Shown here in pieces: positions 25,158 to 33,188 of a stretch of 64,000 nucleotides of DNA (the first letter of the stretch is position 1; the number at the start of each line of letters is the position of its first letter). Made by a program: the position numbers and the translations under genes. Below the pieces are notes generated by a model. That model searched no databases. It saw only the letters and a program-made list of their open reading frames with translations, and had not been told where the DNA came from. The stretch comes from Saccharicrinis sp963677245 (GTDB taxonomy: Bacteria > Bacteroidota > Bacteroidia > Bacteroidales > Marinilabiliaceae). The DNA lies in NCBI GenBank assembly GCA_963677245.1, contig OY781921.1, positions 2,170,001 to 2,234,000 on the forward strand, in the 5' to 3' direction.

Positions 25158-27104
25158 ATGAAAAAAAATCACATGCCTTTAAAATCAAACACTTTATTTT
25201 ATCACAAAAGTGTAGTAAAAGCAGCCATATGCTTTTGTTTATGCCTATTTACGCATTCTGTATGGGCAGCCCCAACCTTAAACTCTGCCGATTTAGCCCT
25301 TATTTCGTACAATACGGATGATGATGACGATTTTGCGCTTATTGCCTTAAATGATATACCCGGCAGTTCAGTCATTTTTATCACCGATGAAGGTTGGGAC
25401 GACAACGATTTTACTTTTGATGGTATAGAAGATTGCTTTCAGTGGACAGTAAGTGAAAGTGGTATTGTTGGCGGTACCATTATTCGATTTACAAATGCCT
25501 CCGGCTCCACATTAGCGCTTATTAATACCAACCACGGAAGCATCAGTCAGGTTGATGGAAGTGGAGATATGTCTCTATCAACAGGCGATCAAATACATAT
25601 TTATCAAACAGCTGATGATACTTTTTTAGGAGAGATACAGCGACTTGATGGTCAGGGAGCTGTAGAAAATGGTCTTATATACAGTTTTAATGGTGACGAA
25701 AGTGTAGGTTCAAATTCTTATGGCTGGCTTGGAACGGGAATGAGTCACTCTTCATCAACATCTCAGGCACCGGATAATATGACAAAATTAAACTCTAACG
25801 ATGGAACTGGAAATGCGAATATAGCTAATGCCAATGGTATGATTACCAAAGGAATTTTAAAAAGCGGTGGCTCAGGAGAGTTAGATAACTACATATATGC
25901 AGGTCCTACGACTGATGCTACCAAAGAAAACTGGTTAATCAGAATTCATAATACCAGAAACTGGAGAGGTGACAACTCATCTTCATTCGATTTATACGCA
26001 GAATCTTTAGCCAGTGATTGGGTTGTGTTACCTCCGAATGTAGATCCCGTAATTCTTCCTTATGAACATGCAATAAACTATACCGAAGATAGTACTCCTG
26101 TACAAATATTACCCTCTGCTACCATAAATGATGAAAATGGAGACGAAGATTGGAATGGTGGTACGCTATCTATACAAATAACCTCCAATAGCGAAAGTGA
26201 TGATGAAATTGCCATTCAGGATAATTGGGTTGGTACCATACATACATTAGGTAGCGATTTGCTAAATGATGAAACAATTATTGGAACCTTAAATTTAGAT
26301 GAGGGAATAGCATTAGCTGATGCCGAACTTATCATTACCTTTAACGCCAATGCAAGTAATGCACTTGTGCAACAAACACTGCAATCTATTACTTTTAGAA
26401 ATACATCTCAAAACCCAACTGAAGTAATTAGAACTATTAACATCATTGCCACAGATAAAAGCGGTGGAAAAGCCTACTCCAATATTGAAGCTTCGCTTAC
26501 TGCTGCCGATAATGATGCCCCTTATCTGCTTACAAACAATATATTATTGGTAACAAAAGGGGGAAGTGCAACTATTTCTGCGGATACTGATTTAGCTGCT
26601 GCTGATTTTGATGATGATAATGCCTCTATTGTTTTCACTATAGATTCAGAGCCTCTTTATGGCCATATTGAAAATATAAACAATATAGGAGTTGCCATAA
26701 CTAGTTTTACGCAACAAAATATGATGGATGGCTTAATTCAATATGTACAAGATGGAAGCCATGAAGAGTTAGATGGATTTTCATTTACCATATCAGATGA
26801 TAATGGCAATGAACTTAGCGGATTAAACTTTGCTATAAATATTGATGTAACCACCTTCGAAAATCAAATATCTGAAAACTCAATGCATATATTTCCAAAT
26901 AAAGTAGCTCATGATTTACAGGTGTATTTTAATACACAATCAGCTCAAGCTAATATTTATACTATAAATGGAACATTAATAAAAAGCCTTGAATTAGATA
27001 ATTCTCCTGCTAGCATTAATTGTTCAGATTTAACCAACGGTGCTTATATTATACAGGTTAAATCCGGAACTAACACCTATAGCTACAAGTTTATTAAACA
27101 GTAA
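25158..27104 (+). CDS. Large T9SS-sorted surface protein with CSPG/cadherin-like repeats
   Basis: The 648-residue protein has a signal peptide (ICFCLCLFTHSVWAA). The N-terminal domain (about 38-285) begins LNSADLALISYNTDDDDDFALIALNDI, with FITDEGWDDNDF. The same domain occurs in the protein at 41119-42090. Two beta repeats follow (about 300-450 and 455-570: YTEDSTPVQI, NDENGDEDWNGGTLSI, NNILLVTKGGSATIS, EELDGFSFTISDDNGN) that resemble CSPG/cadherin-like modules. The end (MHIFPNKVAHDLQVYF to YSYKFIKQ) is a type A T9SS sorting domain. It should be exported to the cell surface and may bind calcium through its many Asp residues. A strong terminator follows. Confidence 0.78.
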   Translation: MKKNHMPLKSNTLFYHKSVVKAAICFCLCLFTHSVWAAPTLNSADLALISYNTDDDDDFALIALNDIPGSSVIFITDEGWDDNDFTFDGIEDCFQWTVSESGIVGGTIIRFTNASGSTLALINTNHGSISQVDGSGDMSLSTGDQIHIYQTADDTFLGEIQRLDGQGAVENGLIYSFNGDESVGSNSYGWLGTGMSHSSSTSQAPDNMTKLNSNDGTGNANIANANGMITKGILKSGGSGELDNYIYAGPTTDATKENWLIRIHNTRNWRGDNSSSFDLYAESLASDWVVLPPNVDPVILPYEHAINYTEDSTPVQILPSATINDENGDEDWNGGTLSIQITSNSESDDEIAIQDNWVGTIHTLGSDLLNDETIIGTLNLDEGIALADAELIITFNANASNALVQQTLQSITFRNTSQNPTEVIRTINIIATDKSGGKAYSNIEASLTAADNDAPYLLTNNILLVTKGGSATISADTDLAAADFDDDNASIVFTIDSEPLYGHIENINNIGVAITSFTQQNMMDGLIQYVQDGSHEELDGFSFTISDDNGNELSGLNFAINIDVTTFENQISENSMHIFPNKVAHDLQVYFNTQSAQANIYTINGTLIKSLELDNSPASINCSDLTNGAYIIQVKSGTNTYSYKFIKQ

Positions 27105-27122
27105 AGAATACAAGTATATACA

Positions 27123-27167
27123 ACAAAGGCTTGCTCCATCATGCAGAGCAAGCCTTTGTATATTTTT
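27123..27167 (+). terminator. Rho-independent terminator after T9SS surface protein
   Basis: The 14-base arms ACAAAGGCTTGCTC and GAGCAAGCCTTTGT pair perfectly and are followed by ATATTTTT. Confidence 0.85.
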
Positions 27168-27206
27168 ATCGCTATCGAGATGGTAGCTTTTAATACTAAG
27201 TTAAAC

Positions 27207-27242
27207 GCAGTTAACTAATCATTGCTAACTGATCACTGTTTA
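27207..27242. repeat. ACTG-rich dispersed intergenic repeat, copy 4
   Basis: CAGTTAACTAATCATTGCTAA runs into CTGATCACTGTT and reaches the stop codon of the minus-strand lipoprotein gene. It mixes both orientations of the repeat. Confidence 0.6.
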
Positions 27243-28679
27243 GTTCAGATTAACTACCCCTGAACCATCAATTACTTCAAACGAACTATAATCAATATAA
27301 TTTCCTTCTTCATCAAAAGCTACAGCCACTAAATCAGTATAAGCATCACACGATAGAGTTATTTTCCCATTGGCATCTGTAACACCACTTTTTATGGCTG
27401 ATTTTTCAATGACAAACTCCACCTTTTTAAAATCATAACTCAAATTAGAATAAGTATTACTACTTACAATGTAAACCGTAGCATTTACTACACCTTCCTG
27501 TTGATAATTAGTTGAACTATCGTATTTATATACATAAAATTGCTGATCTAATAATATTTCACGTACTAATCCCCCATTCACTAAAACATCATGAGTTGTT
27601 GTTTTATTTCTATATACGTTTAGTTTAGAATATGATGAGCTAGTATAATTTAATCTTCCAAGCTGAAAATGATCTTCATCCGTGTAGACCATTACATAAT
27701 AATCACCTGTAGGTACATCTTCAAATAAAACGGTATTAGAGCTTCCATCTAATTCCTTTTCTGCATACATAATATCCTTCAATTCTTCAAAACTACTGTA
27801 TGAATAAGCATAGCCATCTAGTAAAGCCACCTTTGCATTTACTAAAGCAGATGGTTCAGTATATGAGTTATATCCTACCTGCAAATATTCATAAATAGAT
27901 AATTCCAAACTACCCTTATAATAATCTGATATTTCTTCGTTGATTAGATAAGTTTTGTTTATATCTGCATCCTTATAAATTGAGGTGTAACTATAATCAT
28001 AATATTCGGAACCCTCAATACTATATACACGAAATAACACTTGCAATGAACTCGGATCTGTATAATACATTAACATATATGATCCTGTTGGTATAGAATC
28101 AAAAGTAAGCTCGCTGCTTTCTTCTGAAAGTTCTTTCTGAACAAGAATTTTGTTTTTTACATCTTCAAGAGTGATTATACTTCCAATCGAAGTTCTATTT
28201 ACTAAAGCTACGGTACCTTTATTAACAGAAGTTATTCCCACAACATTTCCATATGCATCTTCTTGTCCAACATTTAAACTTATTGTGAGCTTACCGGAAT
28301 TTTCTTTGGGAATGATGGTAAGTTTTTTTTCACCATTGGTTACAATCTGTAGATTTCTTTCTATACTATATTCGAATACTCCTTCTTCAAAACCTTCTCC
28401 ATAGATGGAGTATGTACCTTCTAACAATTCAGAAAAATCAGCAAGTCCTTGCTCATCAGTATAAACTTCGTCTACTAAGATATCGTTGTCATTGTATAAC
28501 CGTATTTTTTCTCCTACATAAGCAGATGAGTCTGAATGTAGAACGGAAACAGCCAGTGTACCCGTATTTTTGTAAGTAATAACGGATTCATCAAGAGTTA
28601 AGGAAATTTCTTCTTTGTCGCAAGAAGAGAACATCGTGACTAGAATAGCCAAGGCAAGGATGATTTTGTACTTCATCAT
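27240..28679 (-). CDS. Large lipoprotein with repeated beta domains
   Basis: The frame opens at 28727, but the MMKYKI start at 28679 gives a standard lipoprotein signal (ILALAILVTMFSSC, lipobox FSSC). The protein has about 479 residues. It is Ser/Tyr-rich and contains at least four related beta-sandwich units, each with a pattern like TYLINEE...GSLELSIYEYLQVGYN...ALVNAKVALLDG or VLFEDVPTGDYYVMVYTD. These resemble carboxypeptidase-regulatory or prealbumin-like folds used in surface adhesins. I recognise no specific family. It is probably a surface-exposed lipoprotein. A leader hairpin lies at 28714-28741. The gene is single and flanked by ACTG repeats on both sides. Confidence 0.6.
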   Translation of the reverse strand: MMKYKIILALAILVTMFSSCDKEEISLTLDESVITYKNTGTLAVSVLHSDSSAYVGEKIRLYNDNDILVDEVYTDEQGLADFSELLEGTYSIYGEGFEEGVFEYSIERNLQIVTNGEKKLTIIPKENSGKLTISLNVGQEDAYGNVVGITSVNKGTVALVNRTSIGSIITLEDVKNKILVQKELSEESSELTFDSIPTGSYMLMYYTDPSSLQVLFRVYSIEGSEYYDYSYTSIYKDADINKTYLINEEISDYYKGSLELSIYEYLQVGYNSYTEPSALVNAKVALLDGYAYSYSSFEELKDIMYAEKELDGSSNTVLFEDVPTGDYYVMVYTDEDHFQLGRLNYTSSSYSKLNVYRNKTTTHDVLVNGGLVREILLDQQFYVYKYDSSTNYQQEGVVNATVYIVSSNTYSNLSYDFKKVEFVIEKSAIKSGVTDANGKITLSCDAYTDLVAVAFDEEGNYIDYSSFEVIDGSGVVNLN

Positions 28680-28713
28680 TTGTTTAAAGTTTTTATAGTT
28701 AAAAATTAAATTA

Positions 28714-28741
28714 CCTGTTGTTAACAAAAACGAACAACAGG
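28714..28741 (-). promoter_or_regulatory. Leader hairpin before the lipoprotein gene
   Basis: The 9-base arms CCTGTTGTT and AACAACAGG enclose a 10-base loop. The hairpin lies 35-62 bases before the start codon and just after a TATTTTTG minus-7 candidate (28744-28751 on the minus strand), so it would sit at the very 5' end of the mRNA or act as an operator at the transcription start. Confidence 0.45.
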
Positions 28742-28865
28742 CGCAAAAATAATGTTTTGTTTAATCTAAAAGATAAATTACACGTTTTTTTTAACAAGAA
28801 AACGCATCACAAAGAGCTTATTTAAACTCAATATAATGCGTTGTATAAATAATATTAAATGAATA

Positions 28866-28937
28866 TGCTAACTGAATATTGTTTACTGAAGTCTGCTAAC
28901 TGATTACTGTTAACTGATCACTGAAGACTGCCAACTG
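28866..28937. repeat. ACTG-rich dispersed intergenic repeat, copy 5
   Basis: Ten steps such as GCTAACTG, TTTACTG, GATTACTG, GTTAACTG and GATCACTG end three bases before the stop of the activase gene. Confidence 0.7.
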
Positions 28938-28940
28938 CCC

Positions 28941-29849
28941 TCACCCTCCTACACTAACTTTTATGCCGTGAGATGCAAAATTAGAAATAGCCTTTTGAAT
29001 ATCTGTCTCGTCCGGCGTTTCCAATTGGTAATCTTTATAAACAGAACCCAGTTTTTGATGTTTACCATGGGCAATGTCATGATAAGGCAATAAATTCACC
29101 TCTCTTCTTTGCCAGGGTAAAGCACCTAAAAAGGCGGCTTCTTTCATCAACGTTTCCTCATCGGCATTCACTCCTTTTATAAAAGGAATACGAATGATAA
29201 AATCTACATTATTTTCAGCCAGTAAAGCGATGTTTTTTAAAATCAATTCATTGGAAACACCCGTATATTTCTTGTGTATTTCCTCGTCAAATGCCTTTAA
29301 ATCTACCAAAAACAACTCGGTACGTTTGGCCACTTCCTTCAATACTTTTTCAGTAGCAAATAAAGTCGTGTCCACTACCCTGTGAATCTGTTTTTCGCCG
29401 CAGCGATCAAGCAACTCTATTAACTTACGATGATGCATTAAAGGTTCGCCACCTGAAAAAGTAACGCCTCCCTCCGACTGATCAAAAAAGATAGTCTCCC
29501 GCTCAATAATGCGCATTAACTCGTCGTTGGTATATTCTTTTCCCGACATTTCAATGGCCTTGGTTGGACAAACTAATGCACATTGTCCGCACAGGGTACA
29601 TTTTTCTGCATCCGTTTTAATTCCGTCGCGTGAAAGCTCCAAAGCACCTTCCGGACAAACTTCAATACATTTAACCGCACCAATACATTTAGATGCGGTA
29701 TACATTTTTTGAGCATGCTCTGAAAGGCTTTCGGGATTATGACACCAAACACAGGACAAAGGGCAGCCTTTAAAAAACAAGGTTACCCGAATTCCCGGCC
29801 CATCGTTAATGGCATATTTTTTTATATCGAATATTAAGCCTTTCCCCAT
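28941..29849 (-). CDS. Glycyl radical enzyme activase (radical SAM), partner of HypD
   Basis: The 302-residue protein has the radical SAM motif CPLSCVWC with cysteines at 29, 33 and 36. Two ferredoxin-type 4Fe-4S clusters follow (KCIGAVKCIEVCPEGAL and KCTLCGQCALVCPTKAI, about 55-95), and then the TIM-barrel with GGVTFSGGEPL. This two-cluster layout is typical of activases for glycyl radical eliminases, such as trans-4-hydroxyproline dehydratase. The smaller pyruvate formate-lyase activase lacks these clusters. Its start codon overlaps the stop of the dehydratase gene by one base (TAATG), so translation is probably coupled. It would use S-adenosylmethionine to make the glycyl radical on its partner, a step that needs anoxic conditions. 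Confidence 0.9.
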   Translation of the reverse strand: MGKGLIFDIKKYAINDGPGIRVTLFFKGCPLSCVWCHNPESLSEHAQKMYTASKCIGAVKCIEVCPEGALELSRDGIKTDAEKCTLCGQCALVCPTKAIEMSGKEYTNDELMRIIERETIFFDQSEGGVTFSGGEPLMHHRKLIELLDRCGEKQIHRVVDTTLFATEKVLKEVAKRTELFLVDLKAFDEEIHKKYTGVSNELILKNIALLAENNVDFIIRIPFIKGVNADEETLMKEAAFLGALPWQRREVNLLPYHDIAHGKHQKLGSVYKDYQLETPDETDIQKAISNFASHGIKVSVGG

Positions 29850-32209
29850 TAGAACGACTCATTTTCGGTTCTGTCAATCACCTCTTGTTGAAGATCCTCA
29901 TTCATATCATTGAAGTAATCGCTATACCCGGCCATACGCACCAACAAATCTTTATAATCCTCCGGATTTTGCTGTGCAGCCAATAAAGTAGCAGTATCCA
30001 CAATATTAAACTGAATATGGTGACCTCCCAACGCAAAGTAACTTCTGATTAGTTTACTCAACTTGGTAATATCCTCATCGCGTTTAAGCAAGCTAGGCAG
30101 AAAACGTTGGTTCAATAAAGTACCTCCCGATTTAGCCTGATCAATTTTTGTTAAGGAACGAATCACTGCCGATGGTCCGTTTACATCACATCCATGCGAC
30201 GGAGAAGTTCCATCCGAGATAGACTTATAAGCCAAACGACCATTAGGCGTTGCACCCATCACCTTACCAAAGTATACATGACAAGTGGTTGACAACATAT
30301 TTAAATGATAGGTTTCGCCTTTTGTATTCGGTTTACCATCAATGGTAGCTAACAAATCATTATACACTTTAACCGCAATATCATCCGCCAAATCATCATC
30401 ATTACCAAAGAATGGTGTATTATTCAAAATTGTCTGACGTAATATTTCCTCACCTTCGAAGTTTTTAGAAACCACATCCAGTATTTTTTCCATGCTGAAT
30501 GTTTGCTTCTCAAATACATGTGTTTTTAAAGTTGATAAACTATCTGTAACGGTACCTAAACCCGTACACTGGATATAGTTGGTATTATATCGAGGACCAG
30601 CATCGTAATAATCCCTTCCCCTTTTAATACAATCATCGGTCAAAACAGAAAGCAATGGAGCTGGTGCATATTTAGCAAACATACGATCGATGTAGTTGCT
30701 CACTTTTATCTTTAGATCAACAATAAACTCCAATTGTCTTAAGAAAGCCTGGTACAATTCCTCGTAAGATGTAAACGAAAGCGGATCGCCAGTAGCCAAA
30801 CCTGCTTTTTTGCCGGTAACCGGATCAATACCATTATTTAGTGTTACTTCCAGAATTTTAGGCACATTCAGATACCCGGTTAACACATACGCTTCTTTAC
30901 CAAAAGCACCTACCTCAATACAACCACTGCATCCACCTTCGCGTGCATCTTGTAATGATTTACCATGATTCAACATTTCGGTTATATAGGTATCCGGATT
31001 AAATACAGAAGGATAACCGTGTCCTTGACGGATTACATTACATCCGGCTTTTAGGAAACGATCAGGCGTGCGCGCACTAATATGAATAGAACTACCCGGT
31101 TGAAGAATATGCAGTTCTTCAATAATTTCGAGCATAATGTAAGATACCTCGCTGGTACCATCACTACCGTCAGATCGAACGCCTCCGATATTAATGTTGG
31201 TAAAATCGTTATAAGTTCCACTCTCGCGGGCGGTAATACCTACTTTTGGAGGAGCAGGCTGGTTATTTACTTTAATCCAGAAACAAGATAACAGCTCTTT
31301 AGCCTCTTCTCTGGTTAAAGTACCCTTAGCAATTTCTTCATTAAAGAATGGCTCCAAATGCTGATCAAAATGTCCCGGGTTCATGGCATCCCATCCATTT
31401 AATTCGGTGATGGTACCAAGGTGCATAAACCAATACATTTGTATTGCTTCCCAGAAAGTACGAGGAGCGTTAGCCGGAACCCAACGACATACTTCTGCAA
31501 TCTTTAAAAGCTCTTGCTTTCTTTTTTCGTCTTTCTCTGTCAAAGCCATTTCTTCGGCCAAATCCGCATGACGCTCTGCAAATACAATAGCTGCATCGCA
31601 GGAAATATCCATGGCTTTTAATTCTTCTAATTTGTCGGTAGCTTCCGGATCGTTCATATAATCCAAACTGGCAATATGATCGGCTATATCCTTTTTAAAA
31701 TCAAGTAATCCTTTTTTGTAGATCTTTCCATCCAGGGTAGTGTGACCCGGTGCCCTTTGCTCCATAAATTCGGTAAACAAACCGGCTTCATAAGCTGCTT
31801 TCCATTCTTCAGGTACGTGACTGAAAATACGCTCACGCTGCGTACGTCCTTCCCAATAAGGAATCACCTCTTTTTCGTAAGTATCAATATCCTCCTGAGA
31901 AATAGTATAACGTTGCAATTCGCGTGTGTTTAATACATTTAAATCATCTACCGAGTGGCAGGTAAGTTCAGGGAAAGTAGGAACTGACTTTGGGAAAGGC
32001 CCTCTTTCTGCTACAATCAATTCACCCTCTCCAATGTATAGCGTTTTCTTCTTACATATTTCAAGAAATGTAAATGCTCTCAGCACCGGAACAGAATATT
32101 TTCCGTAGTTCTCTTTGTAGAATTCGGTCTCTATCAAAGCTCTTTCAATCGATAAGGAAGGCTCGGTATCAACACTTAATTTTCTTAATTGTGCAATTCT
32201 TTCATTCAT
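29849..32209 (-). CDS. hypD: trans-4-hydroxy-L-proline dehydratase (glycyl radical enzyme)
   Basis: I chose the ATG at 32209 because an AGGAGG lies 4 bases before it and the 786-residue product then matches the usual family length. The frame itself opens at 32305. The product removes water from trans-4-hydroxyproline to give pyrroline-5-carboxylate. The thiyl cysteine and base are in GGCSGCIEVGAFGKEAYVLT (Cys430, Glu432), and the glycyl radical is in RMAGYSDYF (Gly761). The match to what I recall of the Clostridioides difficile enzyme runs the whole length (for example FTEFMEQRAPGH, NNQPAPPKVGIT, GGTLLNQRF). The usual RVAGYS is RMAGYS here. No proC reductase gene is adjacent. The activase gene follows with a one-base overlap. 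Confidence 0.86.
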   Translation of the reverse strand: MNERIAQLRKLSVDTEPSLSIERALIETEFYKENYGKYSVPVLRAFTFLEICKKKTLYIGEGELIVAERGPFPKSVPTFPELTCHSVDDLNVLNTRELQRYTISQEDIDTYEKEVIPYWEGRTQRERIFSHVPEEWKAAYEAGLFTEFMEQRAPGHTTLDGKIYKKGLLDFKKDIADHIASLDYMNDPEATDKLEELKAMDISCDAAIVFAERHADLAEEMALTEKDEKRKQELLKIAEVCRWVPANAPRTFWEAIQMYWFMHLGTITELNGWDAMNPGHFDQHLEPFFNEEIAKGTLTREEAKELLSCFWIKVNNQPAPPKVGITARESGTYNDFTNINIGGVRSDGSDGTSEVSYIMLEIIEELHILQPGSSIHISARTPDRFLKAGCNVIRQGHGYPSVFNPDTYITEMLNHGKSLQDAREGGCSGCIEVGAFGKEAYVLTGYLNVPKILEVTLNNGIDPVTGKKAGLATGDPLSFTSYEELYQAFLRQLEFIVDLKIKVSNYIDRMFAKYAPAPLLSVLTDDCIKRGRDYYDAGPRYNTNYIQCTGLGTVTDSLSTLKTHVFEKQTFSMEKILDVVSKNFEGEEILRQTILNNTPFFGNDDDLADDIAVKVYNDLLATIDGKPNTKGETYHLNMLSTTCHVYFGKVMGATPNGRLAYKSISDGTSPSHGCDVNGPSAVIRSLTKIDQAKSGGTLLNQRFLPSLLKRDEDITKLSKLIRSYFALGGHHIQFNIVDTATLLAAQQNPEDYKDLLVRMAGYSDYFNDMNEDLQQEVIDRTENESF

Positions 32210-32213
32210 CCCA

Positions 32214-32219
32214 CCTCCT
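32214..32219 (-). promoter_or_regulatory. Shine-Dalgarno AGGAGG deciding the hypD start
   Basis: On the minus strand AGGAGG-TGGG-ATG places a full Shine-Dalgarno sequence 4 bases before the ATG at 32209. Such sites are uncommon in Bacteroidota, and this one favours the shorter reading frame. Confidence 0.55.
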
Positions 32220-32305
32220 GTTACTTCTTTCGCTTCGGAGCCAAAATTACAAGTTGAATTGGCTGTTCTTTGTGGAGTAATATCAAGGTTTGTTTTTGTC
32301 TTCAT

Positions 32306-32828
32306 TCTGAGATAATGTTAATGAATTAGCCAGACTCCCATAGCCCTATGGCCTGGATTTCTGATAATCGGATTAATAAATTAATAGGTATTAATAAATA
32401 AGAAATGCGGACTCAATCCACATTTAAATGAAGACTACAGGTATATCATTAAACAATGAAATAACCTACGGTAACTGTATATGAGATTATGTGCTAAAAA
32501 CATATCTTTTAAACTGAATAGATATGCAAAATTAAAAAATATTTTATTTCAAATTACATCTGTATACGACTATCAGTAGGGTATATAGTTATTTTAGAAT
32601 GTTTTTAAAATAAAATACCTGTCAATTATCAATGTTCGTAAATTAAACACAATCATTTTCTAATGAAAATTGGCGTTTCACCCAAACCCGACTCACTATT
32701 CTTTCCTTGATGAAAGAAAGTGAGCAAAGAAACCAGCAAATCTGATTATTGCTACGTTCGGCAAAATTAAAGCAAGCTTTATTTGCACTCACTTCTCGCA
32801 ATAATTCAAAGGGGCCGACCTTAACATT
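32306..32828. other. Long hypD leader and intergenic region
   Basis: No gene is visible. A minus-7 candidate TAATTTTG on the minus strand (32527-32534) would give hypD a leader of about 310 bases. This leader has a small hairpin (CCATAG and CTATGG, 32338-32351). The part at 32690-32760 (GACTCACTATTCTTTCC, then a short hairpin with GAAAGAAAG) looks like a degenerate dispersed repeat. I see no known riboswitch. Confidence 0.4.
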
Positions 32829-32866
32829 AAAAAAAAATCCCTTCTTGGACTAAGAAAGGATTTTAA
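32829..32866 (-). terminator. Terminator of the small winged-helix gene
   Basis: On the minus strand AAAATCCTTTCTT and AAGAAGGGATTTT pair around a short loop and end in a run of nine T. The site is 24 bases after the stop at 32890. Confidence 0.75.
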
Positions 32867-32889
32867 ATATTGTTTGATACTAGATGAAT

Positions 32890-33066
32890 TTACTTAGGTT
32901 CCCAAAAACATCGTTTAGGAGAAACGATTAATTCCTCTTTTTTAAGTTTTGTCATGCCTTTGTCCACTTCTTTACGTTCCAGGCCTGTTAATTCAACAAT
33001 CTTTCCGGCATTTAGTGGTTGTCCGGCTTTTTTCATCGCATCTAAAATTTGTTCTGTTACTTCCAT
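32890..33066 (-). CDS. Small winged-helix-like protein (58 residues)
   Basis: Reading the minus strand from the ATG at 33066 gives MEVTEQILDAMKKAGQPLNA, then GKIVELTGLERKEVDKGMTK and a C-terminal KLKKEELIVSPKRCFWEPK. The pattern helix, helix, recognition-type helix, then a short hairpin (ELIVSPKRCFW) is that of a minimal winged helix. It is probably a DNA-binding protein or a small adaptor. It lies upstream of hypD in the same direction with its own terminator, so it could regulate hydroxyproline use, though this is only from position. Start and stop are clear, coding quality is good, and a terminator follows. I do not recognise a named family. Confidence 0.7.
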   Translation of the reverse strand: MEVTEQILDAMKKAGQPLNAGKIVELTGLERKEVDKGMTKLKKEELIVSPKRCFWEPK

Positions 33067-33188
33067 CTGGGTTTATGAAAATGATGTTAATAAATTAATA
33101 ATGTCGGAAGGTAAAGTAAGAATATGGATTTTTGTTCAATAAATTTATTTCTTAGTTGGCCAATAGGACTAATTAAAGCGTACCTATA

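Noticed and set aside
32210..32305. N-terminal extension of HypD (32 residues)
   Set aside because: The frame is open, but the residues look unlike the family, the family length fits the shorter start, and an AGGAGG lies just before the ATG at 32209. It remains possible.
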